Origin: Desmodus rotundus
Lineage: Eukaryota > Chordata > Mammalia > Chiroptera > Phyllostomidae
Reading direction: 5' to 3'
Assembly: GCF_022682495.2 (NCBI RefSeq)
Contig: NC_071388.1
Location: 84,693,073-84,757,072, forward strand
DNA: 64,000 bases
Both the position numbers and the translations under genes were made by a program. The notes beneath the pieces were generated by a model. It was not told the origin of the DNA, made no database searches, and was given only the letters and a program-made list of their open reading frames with translations. Shown here piece by piece: positions 21,345 through 32,055 of the stretch; the first letter of the stretch is position 1, and each line of letters opens with the position of its first letter.

Positions 21345-21476
21345 ATTATTCCATGCTTGATAGAGAAGGAAATTAAGGCTCAGAAAGCTCTATGGAGTCA
21401 GTTACCCAAGGTTATATATTAAGTTAACGAGACTCAAATAGAACACATGCAAAAAAGCACAGCTCCTCATCCAGTG
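21345..21476 (-). mobile_element. MIR SINE, reverse
   Basis: The plus strand gives the MIR complement: 'gatagagaaggaaattaaggctcagaaagctc', 'agtcagttacccaaggttatatatt', 'gactcaaatagaacacatgc', and 'cagctcctcatccagtg'. It lies about 70 bases from another MIR in the opposite direction, so the two could pair as an inverted repeat in RNA. Confidence 0.78.
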
Positions 21477-23158
21477 TTTTTTTTTCTCTGTTAGTAGTCT
21501 GCTTTCCGAAAGCGAAACATTAAACACACGCACATAAGCTCACACAAACACACACGACACAGACTCCCTTTCTTTCTTTATCTTTGCAGTGAGCTTGAAT
21601 TGATATTGACATTTGTAAGCACACAATTGTCTGGATTGATTACACTACCTTGCAGAAAGCTGGAAGTATTTCAATTATTGGTTTTATGCCAATGGGTAAT
21701 CCAAAACCTCACACATGAGGGCAGTTATCTGAAGAGCTGTCACATGTCCAAAGCAGTGCATCTTCCCTTCTCTGAACTCCTTCTATTCCCAACATGCAGC
21801 TTTTACTTTTACTGCAGCAGTAAGCTGAACCCAAAGTCGACTATACTCCATTATTAAGTATATGAGAAAATAATTTTGGCACATATTGTCACATGGCAAT
21901 AAGTTAAAAATAAATAATGTCATAATTGCCTCTAATATTTTGCTATTTACAATGTCCTATATTATTTGGGGCTAGTAGCCTTTGGGGTTTATAATTCTTG
22001 GTTTATAATTTTTAGCATTTTTTAAATTCCATACCTTACTCTTGCTATTGTATGGGACCATTAGAGATAAAAAAATTAAATTTTAATATAAATATCTCAG
22101 TACAATATCGATGCTTATAATGTTCTTGAAATCAGAGTTTTATTTTCTTCATTTATGCACACTTCTTCCAACCCTGGTAGAGAAGATGATCCATAGGCAT
22201 GGAGAAAAAAATGAAATTATGTTTCTTTTAATATCTTTTTTTGTTCAAATAATAATTTCAGGCATACTTCATTTAGTCACAAAATACAGAAAATGCAATA
22301 ATTTAGAAGAAGTTAGTTACAAGCTTCTAGTGGCCAATAAACAAAAAACTATTTAACTACATCAAATAAACTTATGGCGAAACACCCACTACTTTTTCTG
22401 AATAAAACATGAGGGGATTATTGTTTGTAAAAGTTATATTTGAAGACTCTTTAGCAAAAAACTATAAACTTAAATTTATATAATTAATTTGAGACCATAA
22501 TTAGGAACATAGCCTATTAAATGTGACCAGATCCACCTTCTTTCTTTTTCAGAAACCAAATAATATTCATTGTAAGTTGAATGATGAAAAAATATTATTT
22601 GGGTATTTTAAAATATCAGCTTTTTATGGCAGAAAGGTGTGTATTCATTTCATTTTAAAGGTATATCAAACAATCAAGAAAACAATTAAAAGGTGGTGAA
22701 TGTCATTTGTGAAATCACCAGGTGATTAGCAGGATCACCTGGTAAGTGAGGATTCTTAAATAGCAGTCATGATCTTTGTTGAGTTCATGCAACTTTGTTA
22801 ACCAATACCAGTTAACATGCAAAGACTGAGAGCGGATCAATATAAACCTCAAACAACTATTTCATTATGGTCAGATTTTGCTTCAAGTTTGTAATATATA
22901 ATGGAATAGCTAAGCCTAAAGTCTATTTAATTTACATGTAAAAGATTGGTCTGATAAATCCTTTTAGGCACTTGAAAAACAGAAATAGTTATTGGGAAAA
23001 TATTTTGATACATGAATTTACTGTCATTTGGGAGATTAAAAGAAAAAAGTTCTCTTTAAAAAGGAAGTTATACGTGAAACCATGGTAACAATCATGGAGC
23101 ACTATGCTTATAGGAATAATAAAAGTTAAAAAATGAGCAATAATCAGAGATCATCATT
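21477..23158. other. AT-rich unique DNA
   Basis: No repeat family or gene is recognised over about 1.7 kb. There is a small CA-rich patch near 21525-21562 and a perfect 10-bp inverted repeat with E-box cores at 22717-22743. Confidence 0.5.
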
Positions 23159-23414
23159 AAAAGTGTTCTTTTTAAAAAATTATATTTTATTGATTATGCT
23201 ATTACAATGGTCCTGATTTTTCCCCCTTTGTCCACTTCCACCCAGCACCCCCCACTCCCTCAGGCAATCCCCTGCCCTTGTTCATGTGTGTGAGTTCTTT
23301 AGCTACTCCATTTCCAATACTGTACTTTGCACCCCCATGGCTATTTTGTGACTACCTATTTGCACTTCTTAATCCCCTCAGCTCTTCACCTATTCTCCCA
23401 TAACCCCCTCTCAT

Positions 23415-23961
23415 TTCTTTATCTCTAACCTTTGGCATTTTAATTATGATGTGTCTTGGTGTGGACCTCTTTGACTCCATCTTGTTTTGGACTCTCTGGG
23501 CTTCCTGGACTTGTATGTTTATTTCCTTCACCAAATTAGGGAAGTTTTCTTTCATTATTTTTTCAAATAGATTTCCAATTTCTTGCTCTTTCTCATCTCC
23601 TTCTGGAACCCCTATGAAGTGAATGTTGGATTGCTTATTGTCCCACAGGTTGCTAACACTATCCTTGTTTTATTGGATTCTTTTTCCTTCTTGTTGTTCT
23701 GCATGGTTATTTTTTGCTTCCTTATGTTCTAAATCATTGATTTGATTCTCAGCTTCATCCACTACTGTTGTTTCCCCATAAATTGTTCTTTATTTCAATT
23801 AGTGCATCCTTCATTTCTGACCGGGTCTTTTTTATGCTGTTGATGTGCTCACTAAGTTTCTTGAGTGCATCCTTAAACCAGTGTTTTGAACTATGTGTCT
23901 GATAGATTGCTTATCTACACTTAGTTTAGCTATTTTTCAGGAGTTTGATCTGTTCTTTCAT
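23415..23961 (-). pseudogene. ORF1 remnant of the HAL1-like element
   Basis: ORF1 starts at ATG 23961-23959 but meets a stop after about 11 codons (MKEQIKLLKNS). Later pieces are recognisable: an HFIGVPEGDE-like segment, then KENFPNLVKEINIQVQEAQR and TPRHIIIKMPK, the RNA-binding part of L1 ORF1p. Similarity ends at about 23415, where 3'UTR text begins ('gaggggattaagaagtgcaaat' on the minus strand). ORF1p is the RNA-chaperone trimer of L1 particles. This copy is dead, with several stops. Confidence 0.85.
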
Positions 23962-24965
23962 TCGGGCCATGTTCTTTGTGCCCTCATTTTGGCAGCCTCC
24001 CTGTGTTTGTTTCTGTGTATTAGGTGGAGCTGTTTTGACTCTGTCTTGGTTGTGTGTCCTAATGTGGTAGATGTCCTGTAGGGTCCAGTTGCACAATCTC
24101 TCCTATCATCCATGCTGGGTACTTGAGGTATCCCTGCCATGTGGGCTGAATACACCCTCCTATTGTAGTTGAGTCTTGCTTGCTGTTGGCAGATTAATGG
24201 AAGGGATTTATCCAGGCCAGTCAGCTTCAAGGATTGGCTGTAATCATTACCACCGACCTCCATCTCGTGCAGGATCAGTTGTGCAGGGGCAGGGTGGTGG
24301 TACTCCACATGGTCTGTATCTGTCCACTGAGCACACTGGTCCTTGGATTTCCTGCGTGATACAGGCCAAGATCCACACCCCCCCTGTGTTTTGCCTGGGG
24401 CCACCCTGCCTGAGTTATAAAGCAATCTGAGATGGCTGCTATTTGTGCTGGGCTTGGAGATTTCCAGATGAAGCCAAGCTGTGAATGTAGGCTGAGAGTT
24501 CCAGGCCTGGGGCTCACTGAGGCCAGCTGCTGCTTGTTTGGTAGGATTTAGGAAGTTGTGAAGCAGAGCCAAGAGCAGCCATTCATATGGAAAAGCAGGT
24601 TGAGTGGGTTCTGTCCCTCCAGAAAAGGGACAATGGCCTCTGCTTGCCTTAATGCTAGACACCTCAGTCTCTGTCTGCATGCCACTGGTACCCCTCAAGC
24701 CACCACCCTGGTGCCAGAGCCCAGGGGGAGTGAGTCTGAGTAGGTGATTTCTGTGTGTGGTTTCTTTAAGAGGAACTGCTTGGGGCTCCAGCAGTTTCTT
24801 CCTCAACTCAATCCCTGCTGGATTTTGCAGCCAGAAGTTTTGGGGACATATTTCCTGACACTTGAACCCTGGGATGGGTGCCATGGTGTGGGACTGGGAC
24901 TTCTCAATCCTGAGATATCCCTCCCAAATTTTTATACACCACACTTGCGTGTGGGACCAGCCCAT
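23958..24965 (-). CDS. 335-codon open frame in the HAL1-like 5'UTR, function unknown
   Basis: On the minus strand the frame begins MGWSHTQVWCIKIWEGYL and ends MRAQRTWPE, with no internal stop over 1008 bases. The stop TGA (23960-23958) shares bases with an ATG (23961-23959) that begins the ORF1 remnant, so the two frames overlap by ATGA. I recognise no domain. The protein is basic, with many histidine, serine, threonine and proline residues. Its length is notable given that the downstream ORF1 is broken by stops. It may be a by-product of GC richness, an upstream frame that tunes ORF1 translation, or a protein of this element. Confidence refers to it being a real translated frame in the parent element. 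Confidence 0.35.
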   Translation of the reverse strand: MGWSHTQVWCIKIWEGYLRIEKSQSHTMAPIPGFKCQEICPQNFWLQNPAGIELRKKLLEPQAVPLKETTHRNHLLRLTPPGLWHQGGGLRGTSGMQTETEVSSIKASRGHCPFSGGTEPTQPAFPYEWLLLALLHNFLNPTKQAAAGLSEPQAWNSQPTFTAWLHLEISKPSTNSSHLRLLYNSGRVAPGKTQGGCGSWPVSRRKSKDQCAQWTDTDHVEYHHPAPAQLILHEMEVGGNDYSQSLKLTGLDKSLPLICQQQARLNYNRRVYSAHMAGIPQVPSMDDRRDCATGPYRTSTTLGHTTKTESKQLHLIHRNKHREAAKMRAQRTWPE

Positions 24966-25129
24966 TCCATGTCTGTGCCCCTCCTTCCAATCTGGATGGA
25001 TGTGATTTCTTTAATTCCATAGTTGTCAGTTCCTCAACTTGATTTCTGATGGTTCTGAGCAATGGTTGTTCTATATTTTAGTTGTAATTTTGATGTGGTA
25101 CAAAGAGGCAAGCCATGTCTGTCTATGCT

Positions 25130-25138
25130 GCCATCTTG
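25130..25138 (-). promoter_or_regulatory. YY1-type site at the HAL1-like 5' end
   Basis: The minus strand reads CAAGATGGC about 12-20 bases inside the element's 5' end. In L1 elements a YY1 site at this position directs accurate transcription start. Its presence supports a complete 5' end. Confidence 0.6.
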
Positions 25139-25659
25139 ACCAGAAGTCTAAAAGAGTTCTTGAACAGATCAGTGAGCAGGATATCTTCCTGAATGCTTTA
25201 TTCAAGTTTTTATTATTATGAAGAACTACTTCCAGAATCCAATAAGGGCAGTCTAAGATCTTCTACAAAAATGTTGCAAATAAATGTCAACTAAATTATA
25301 GTCAACAGATATTTGTTCAGACTTTTCCAAATAAACTTAGATTTCTCCATTTATTCTCCCATTCTCAACAGTGAAAAATGCAGTTTTTGAGGGAGATAAT
25401 TCTTTAGGGATATATATTAAACATAAACAAATCCTCTGCTGTGGTATGGTTAACCATCTTGGGGACACAAGAAAAGTAAGATTGAATAATATAATAGTTG
25501 TCACTTCTTAGACCTGACATGAGCATCTATAGGTCCCACCCAGTAGGAAAATCCTTGATTTTTTTCATTCTATGCAGTATTTCTTAAATGGCTATTTAAG
25601 TATCTACCCCCAAACACCCTTTAAAAAGAGGCTGTGCACGTGCACTGTCAAACTGCATT

Positions 25660-25735
25660 TGGAAAAAATTGCAGCAAGTTACATTCTCATCAACAGTGTA
25701 TGAAAGTGCTTCTGTTTTGAAATATTTCTCTTATT
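25660..25735 (-). mobile_element. Short L1M fragment, reverse
   Basis: 'tgcagcaagttacattctcatcaacagtgtatgaaagtgc' resembles the complement of the L1 3' segment 'ttgcaccaatttacattcccaccagcagtgtatgagagtgcc'. Only a small island is recognisable. Confidence 0.5.
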
Positions 25736-26974
25736 TCCTAAAAGACTCCATTTGGTGCTTATCTGTCTTTAATGCCTTTCTTTAATGCTTTATACATTTC
25801 CTGTTAACAAGCAAGGAAGAATAAACTACAGACAGTAGTAGCTGCCAGAGTAGCAACAACAATAAAACAACGTTGTATGTTTGACAGTTCTCTGCACAGC
25901 AAATGTCAAGAGCTGTGAAAAACTGAATCCCTGAATCTGGAGGATGTCTTCAAATGAATGGGCAGTTACATTCTGTGGAATCATATTTTTGTCTGAATTG
26001 TGGAGCAACTTATAAAAAGAATTGTTACTATGATGAATATTGGAGATATTCATTAATGACTTTGAAGCAAAGAAAATTTAACACTGATAAAAAATTATAG
26101 ATATTAAAGAAAACAAAACTGTAGCAAATAAAAACATTTAATTAAAAATACAGATGAATTGGCATAACTTTGAAACTTTTGTTAATCCAAAGAGTTGAGT
26201 TTTAATATACTGGAGTGATCATCATGCACCCAAGAAGACTTAATGCTTGTTAATGATACAAATTGGGGATGAAAATACAAAAGTGGTTGTGAAGAAAGAT
26301 GAAATAATTGTCAAGCAGAAAATGAATGCTTCTTGCATGTCATTTTTTTTAAAGGTGACTTTGTATGGTAAGGAATTACAGCACAAAATTTATCATAACA
26401 TTTTTTTAAATGATTTGAAAAGACCAACCTTTAGTAAGATAGTTGGATTGCATTTTGTATTTTTAATAGACTTTGTAATGTTGAACTTCTATTTAATCAC
26501 ACTTTGCAGTAAGTCAGTTATCACTCCCCTTTAAGGGTCTTCTAAATAATAAGTGGCATTTACTAATAACCTACATGTGTTGAGTACTGTGGTAAAATAA
26601 TCTGCTAAACATGTATTAAATGCATAGTTGATAGTTTAAAAAGTAGAAGGAGCCCCGAGATGTGGCACAGGTATGCACTGAAGGCTGGTATGAAAAAATA
26701 AGTTGTAAAGAAGGAAATGGAATAATTGACAATTGAACAAGATAGAACTCTTTGTGAAAAATTATTTCAAAAAGCAAAAAGGTCAATTTTATTAGGTTAA
26801 GTAGAGAGAGCTTACTCAAGCAATATGCAAGAGTAAGTGAATCTAAGAACACCTTATATGAGTAACAGGAATTCTCACTTCCTGCTTTGTTTCCTCCTAA
26901 TAGAGAGACCAAACCCACCTCTTCCTTCCCCACATGTACATGAAAATAACCGAGAATAATTTTGGCACCTGAAT

Positions 26975-27018
26975 AAGAAAGAAAGACGGGGGGGGAGGGA
27001 GGGCGGAAGGAAGGGAAA
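26975..27018. repeat. Purine-rich (GA/GGGA) tract
   Basis: GAAAGAAAGACGGGGGGGG followed by AGGGAGGGCGGAAGGAAGGGAAAG: nearly all purine on the plus strand. Confidence 0.9.
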
Positions 27019-27202
27019 GCCTAATTTGTCATGTTCTTTCTTTCACACATTCCACCACCAACTGTAGAGAAAAAATATCGTTGTATTTTAGAGATACCAA
27101 CCATAACCTAATCTCTCTGAAATAATGAAACTAAACTATTGAACCAAATTCTAAATTCACTCTTTCTTTTTAACTGGATTGAACTGGTTTTATTGACCCA
27201 GA

Positions 27203-27394
27203 TCAGCACATTCTAATAGAAATATCTGATGGTGGAAATCTGCACTGTCCAATATGGTGGCAGCTAGCTGCGTGCGCCCATTGAGCATTTGATGTGGTTA
27301 GCTCAGCTAGAAGATGAGTTTCTAATTTTATTGAGTTTACACTTAAATAACCACCTATGGGTAGTGGCCACGCTATTAGACAGCACAGCTCTAC
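27203..27394 (+). mobile_element. hAT-type non-autonomous transposon (MER, 'ctgtccaata' group)
   Basis: 'ctaatagaaatatctgatggtggaaatctgcactgtccaatatggt', 'attgagcatttgatgtggtta', and 'ctattagacagcacagctct' follow a well-known mammal-wide hAT element whose ends and interior contain 'ctgtccaatacggtagcc' and its complement. I am not certain which MER number applies. Confidence 0.85.
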
Positions 27395-28738
27395 TCTGTA
27401 AATACTTTCAAGGCATGGCCTTTGTAAATGACTACATCTCTTACTAAATTCTGTGAAAGGTGGAGCTCATAATAAACACTCAAAAGTTTTTTAATTAACC
27501 CTGAAAAGATTCAGTAATTATAAACAGAAATAAGTGCATAGTTACCAAGCAAAAGTCGCTGCAAATTAAAATGGTTCTTACTTTGATTGCTTAGAAAGAT
27601 AGAACACATTCTAGTCATTATATCCAGTAATATATCATAAGGTAAAGTTTTACTCACTGCAAAGCTGATCAGGGCCACAAGGTTTTCTCTTTGAGAGTTG
27701 TAGGCTGGGGTTGACCTCGGGCTTTTCAGGGCATGGGGCCAGAAGCAAAGCCAGAATCAATTTCCATGGATTCTCTAATTAATGTGTGGCCTGGAATTCT
27801 GAGTTCTATCTTTAAGTTTTATTTTTATTTTCAAATTATAGTCGATGTACATTATGTTAGTTTCTATCTCGCCACATTGTCACTATGAATGCCACAACAA
27901 TGACTTCCCCCACTTCTTGTTAAGCTCAGACCCTTCATTGTCTGTAAACTCCTAAGAGCTCTTAGTACAAACAGTCTATTGCAAGGCATCTGACAAGAAT
28001 TGTTTTAGGCAGCAGAAAAGAAATGAAGGAACATTGACTTCTATTATGATCATAGAGTTAGCCTGTATTTGAATAGAAATATAAAATGTTATTTTGAAGA
28101 AGGAAAACAAGCAAAATATAACTCTATTGTAAAGCTTCCTTCTATTCACTGTGAACTGCAGACTGGGCACAAGGATGTAATAAAATAAAATTTTGCTCTT
28201 CTCCTAGAAATTTTACTTTTCTCCTAGATCCTTGCCATCATGACAGGTTGTTAAAAATATTGAGTTAAAATGCACTGTTAATATAGGAGATGACATAGCT
28301 AAAACTGGTCTGCATTTGTATATCATATTAGCCTCCAGTTAGTTTGACTTTCATTCTTTTTAAAATTTCTTTAAGGACTTCTGTATAGGGGTATTTTCAT
28401 TTTTTTATAAATATATATGGAAAGTTAGTATTGGAGAAGTTAAGTGTGATGTATAACCAACAAGACAATTATATGTGTATGCTTGGTGGTCCCAAGTGTC
28501 AGGGATTGAAGGGAACAGGACTGGAGTCCTCTAGGTTACAGGGCTCACTAAGATAGGGATCAATTGGGCCAAATTCAGTGCCCTATTGCATGACTATTTG
28601 TAAAATACTAGCTCAGAAGTTGTTGGGGGGAAAGTGCATTGGAGGGTCAGCATTTGGCAATTCGGGATATTGGCTTGAGGAGGGGGAATGTTATAGGCCC
28701 TTAGGGTACGGGTAGTCAGAAACTGATGGAGAGTATAT
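27395..28738. other. Anonymous DNA
   Basis: No gene is recognised. Around 27818-27880 the text 'ttttatttttattttcaaattatag' and 'gtacattatgttagtttc' looks like a short L1 3' end in reverse orientation. The rest is unassigned. Confidence 0.45.
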
Positions 28739-28996
28739 TCAGTCGATCCTCATTAACTGATTCTGTAGATCCTGTATTTGCGAGTTTTCCCACCTGGTAC
28801 AATTTATTTGCAACCTCAAAATCAATACTTGCGGTGCTTTTGTAGCCATTTGTGTTCATGGGCAGAGCTCTGGAAAGTTAGAGGAGTTTGCTGCTCACAT
28901 TCCCATCTAAGGTTATAAGGCAATGCTCTGCCTTTTTATTTCAGCTCTCAAAATGTAAACGAGTATCCTTTTCTTAGTCTATTTAGTGTACATTTT
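28739..28996 (+). mobile_element. Tigger transposon, left half
   Basis: It begins with a terminal segment TCAGTCGATCCTCATTA. Text then follows a Tigger (pogo-type) element: 'cctgtatttgcgagttttccc', 'aatttatttgcaacc', 'aatcaatacttgcggtgctttt', and 'cagctctcaaaatgtaaacgagt'. It is cut by an L1 at about 29000 and continues at 32056. Confidence 0.85.
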
Positions 28997-29674
28997 CCAC
29001 ATATTTCTGCCTTTTTATTGAATTTATTGGGCTGATATTAGTTAATAAAGTTATACAGTTTTCAGGTGAACAATTCTATAATACATCATCTGTGTATTGT
29101 ATTGTGTATTCACCACCCCAAAACAAGTCTTTTTTCCATTATCATTTATCCCCCCTTTACATTTTTCTACCTCCCCCCACCCTTCCTTTCTCTCTGATAA
29201 TCACCATACCATTGTCTGTGTCTGTAAGATTTTTTCCTCTGCTTAATCCCTTCACCTTTTCCACCCAACCCATCAACGACCCTCCCCTCTGACAGCTGTC
29301 AGTCTGGTCTCTTAATCTATGAGTCTGTTTCTATTTCATTTGTTAGTTTATTTTATTCATAAGATTTCACATATAAGTGAGATCATATGGTATTTGTGTT
29401 TCTCTTATTTCACTTAACAAAATACTCTCCAGGTCCATCCATGCTGTCACAAAAGGTAAGACTTTCTTCTTTTTATTGCTGAGTTGTATGCCACTCATAA
29501 GTGTACCACAGCTTTTTTATCCACTCATCTTACTGAGGGGAACCTGGGTTGCTTCCAAATCTTGACTATTGTAAATAACACTGCAATGAGTATAGGGGTG
29601 CATATATTCTTTTGAATTAATATTTTGGATTTCTTCAGATATTTTCAGAGAAGTGGAATATCTATGTCATAAGG

Positions 29675-29872
29675 CTAGTATTTTATTTTTAATTTTTTGA
29701 GGTAACTCCATACTGCTTTCCATAGTGGCTGCCCCAATCTGCATTCCCAACTACAGTATATTAGGGTGCCCCTTTCTCCACATCCTTGCCAACACTTGCT
29801 GTTTATTGACTTATTGATGATAGCCATTCTGACAGGTGTGAGGGGATATGTCACTGTGGTTTTAGCTTTCAT
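29675..29872 (-). pseudogene. L1 ORF2 C-terminal cysteine-rich remnant
   Basis: The minus-strand frame reads [14 protein letters not shown], then KCWQGCGERGTLIYCSWECR and LWKAVWSYLKKLKI. This is the C-terminal cysteine motif of L1 ORF2p. The usual histidine (LLHCWWEC) is replaced by tyrosine (LIYCSWEC). It is a fragment of a dead element. Confidence 0.9.
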
Positions 29873-30119
29873 TTCTCTGATGAGGTCTTTTGTGCTTCCA
29901 TGTACATTTTTGAAATACTTGTTTTAGTTCTATGAAATCACCATTGGTATTTTGACAGGAATTACATTTAATCTATATTGCTTTGGGTAGTATGGACATT
30001 TTAATAATGTTAATTCTTTCTATCCATGAACATGGTATATACTTCCACTTGTAACTTCAATTTCTCTCTTCAGTATCTTATTTTCTGAACAGACAGGTCT
30101 TTTACATTCCTGGATAAAT

Positions 30120-30350
30120 TTATTTCTTATTTAGTATTTTTTTTTGATGCAACTGAAATGGGATTGTTTTCTTAGTTTCCTTTTTTGATAGTTCATCATG
30201 GATGTATAAAAATGCAACTGGTTTCTGGATATTTATTTTGTATCCTTCTACTTTAATGAATTCATTAATCAGTTCTAGTAGTTTTTTGATGGAATCTTTA
30301 GGGTTCTCTATATACAGTATCATGTCATCTGCAAATAATGACAGTTTTAC
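30120..30350 (-). pseudogene. L1 ORF2 reverse-transcriptase palm remnant (FADD kept)
   Basis: The minus strand encodes FADDMILYIENPKDSIKKLL followed by INEFIKVEGYKINIQK, the catalytic palm and next segment of L1 reverse transcriptase. Both catalytic aspartates are intact here, unlike in the older L1M copy (FAYD) at 12 kb. Stops and frameshifts elsewhere make it inactive. Confidence 0.88.
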
Positions 30351-30959
30351 TTCCTCCTTTTCAATTTGGATGCCTTTTGTTTTTTTCTTCTTCTCTGATT
30401 GCTATGGCTAAAACTTCTAGTACTATGTTGAATAGAGTGGTGGAAGTGGACATCCCTGTCTTGTTGCAGATGTTAAGGGAAACACTTGTAGTTTTTGACA
30501 TTGAATGTGATGTTGGCTGTGGCTTTGTCATATATGGTATTTATTACCTTAAGGAAGGTTTACTCTATTCCCACTTCACTGAGAGTTTTTATCATAAATG
30601 GGTACTGAATTTTATCAAATGTATTTTATGCATCTATTGATATGATCATGTGGTTTTAATCCTTTATTTTGTTTATGTGGTATATCATGTTTATTGATTT
30701 GCAGATATTGTACTAAAGGGTATTTATCTTCAGAATAAATCCCACTTTCTCATGGTGTATGATCTTTTGAATGTATTGCTAGATCTGATTTGCTAATATT
30801 GCATTGAGGATTTTAGCATCTATGCTCATCAGGGATATTGCCCTATACTTTTCTTTCTTTGTAGAGTGTTTATCTGGTTTTTGAATTAAGATAATTCTGG
30901 CATCACAAAATGAAATTTTTTCATTAAGAGAAGGGAATATGTAGAAGCCTTTCCTTCTC

Positions 30960-31190
30960 TTATATTTTTTGGAATAATTTGAGAAAGATGGGTGTTATTT
31001 CTTTGAATGTTTGGTAAAATTTACTTGTGAAGCCATCTGAGCTAGCACTTTTATTTGCTGGGAGTTTTTTGACTACTGCTTCAATTTCATTCATTGTAAT
31101 AGGTCCATTCAGATTTTCTGAGTCTTCCTTATTCAGTTTTGAAAGATTGTATGTTTCTAGTAATTTATCCATTTTGTTCAGATTGTCCAA
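30960..31190 (-). pseudogene. L1 ORF2 N-terminal RT remnant
   Basis: The minus-strand frame MDNLNKMDKLLETYNLSKLN continues with NLNGPITMNEIEAVVKKLPA and [20 protein letters not shown]. This is the conserved start of the L1 reverse-transcriptase domain. It is truncated by a frame change on both sides. Confidence 0.9.
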
Positions 31191-31643
31191 TTTGTTGGCA
31201 TGTAATTGTTCATAATATTTTCTTACAATCCTTTGTATTTCTGTGGTGTCAGTTAGTTCTCCTCTTTCATTTCTGATTTTATTTATTTGGGTCTCTCTCT
31301 CCCTTTTTCTTGATGAGTGTGGTTAGAGGTTTGTCAGTCTCATTTATCTTTTCAAAGAACCAGCTCTTGGTTTCATTGATCTTTTGTATTGTTTTTATAG
31401 ACTCTTATTTTGTTTATTTCTGCTCTGATCTATATTATTTCCTTTCTTCTACTCACTTTGGGTTTTGTTTGTTGTTCTATTTCTAGTTCTGTTAGGTGTA
31501 AGGTTAGATTGTTTATTTGACATTTGTTTCTTGAGGTAGTCCTGTAATGTGATGAATTTCCCTCTTAGGATGCTTTCTTTCTTTGTGCCTCATGGGTTTT
31601 GCATTGCTGTGTTCTCACTTTCATTTGTTTCAAGCAATGTTTT

Positions 31644-31850
31644 AATTTTAATTTTTAGATTTTATTTATTTTTAGAGTGAGGGGAGGGGAGGGAGAAAGA
31701 GAGGGAGAGAAACATCTACCAGTTGCTTTTTATCTGCCCCCAACTGGGGACCTGGCCTGCAACCCAGGCATGTGCCCTGACTGGGAATCAAACCAGGGAC
31801 CTTTGGGTTCACAGGCTGGCACTCAATTCACTGAGCCACACCAGCCAGGA
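31644..31850 (-). mobile_element. Ves SINE, reverse, inside L1
   Basis: The minus strand starts TCCTGGCTGGTGTGGCTCAG and ends in an A-rich tail. Imperfect target duplications are TTCAAGCAATGTTTT (31629-31643) and TTCAAGGTATATTTT (31851-31865), both L1 ORF2 text. It carries the usual Ves GA-rich (here CT complement) stretch before the tail. Confidence 0.95.
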
Positions 31851-32055
31851 TTCAAGGTATATTTTGATTTCTTTTGTGATCTAATTGTTAGCCCACTCAT
31901 TGTTTAGTAACATGTTATTTAGCCTCCATGTCTTTGTGTGTTTTTCAGTTTTTTTCTTGTGATTGATTTCTAAGTTCGTAACATTTTGTTTAGAGAAGAT
32001 GCTTGATATGATTTCAATCTTTTTAAACTTATTAAGACTTGTTTTGTTGCCTGTT

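Larger units (their letters stand above)
23159..25161 (-). mobile_element. HAL1-like L1 derivative with 12-bp target duplication, reverse
   Basis: The 1979-bp body (23171-25149) lies between AAAAGTGTTCTT (23159-23170) and AAAAGAGTTCTT (25150-25161). On the minus strand the order is as follows. The 5' end carries CAAGATGGC, a YY1-type site common at L1 5' ends. A GC-richer 5'UTR with a 335-codon open frame comes next, then a decayed ORF1 that stops after PRHIIIKMPKVRDKE, and then a typical L1 3'UTR. ORF2 is absent, which defines half-L1 (HAL1) elements. HAL1 elements are known to have been recently active in some bats. Moving it would need L1 enzymes in trans. Confidence 0.88.
25162..27202. 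other. Mostly anonymous AT-rich DNA
   Basis: No gene is recognised. Open frames of 75-105 codons (for example 26247-26534 plus and 26616-26933 minus) lack recognisable domains. A short L1 piece (25660-25735) and a GA-rich tract (26975-27018) are listed separately. Confidence 0.5.
29000..32055 (-). mobile_element. L1, 5'-truncated, reverse, inside Tigger
   Basis: Plus-strand text is the complement of an L1 3'UTR (about 29012-29650) and ORF2 (29675 to about 32055). Minus-strand translations show the cysteine-rich end, the reverse transcriptase with FADD, the RT0/N-terminal RT segment and the stretch after the endonuclease. It is truncated within that stretch at QTGNKTSLNKFKK. A Ves SINE splits it at 31644-31850. 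It is less diverged than the L1M at 10-13 kb but has no complete reading frame. Confidence 0.93.

Noticed and set aside
21160..21476. Inverted MIR pair as a structured RNA
   Set aside because: The two copies are so diverged that long pairing is unlikely. Mentioned only in the annotation.
23958..24965. 335-codon frame as a host gene exon
   Set aside because: It lies wholly inside a retroelement with target duplications, so it is described as an element frame, not a host gene.
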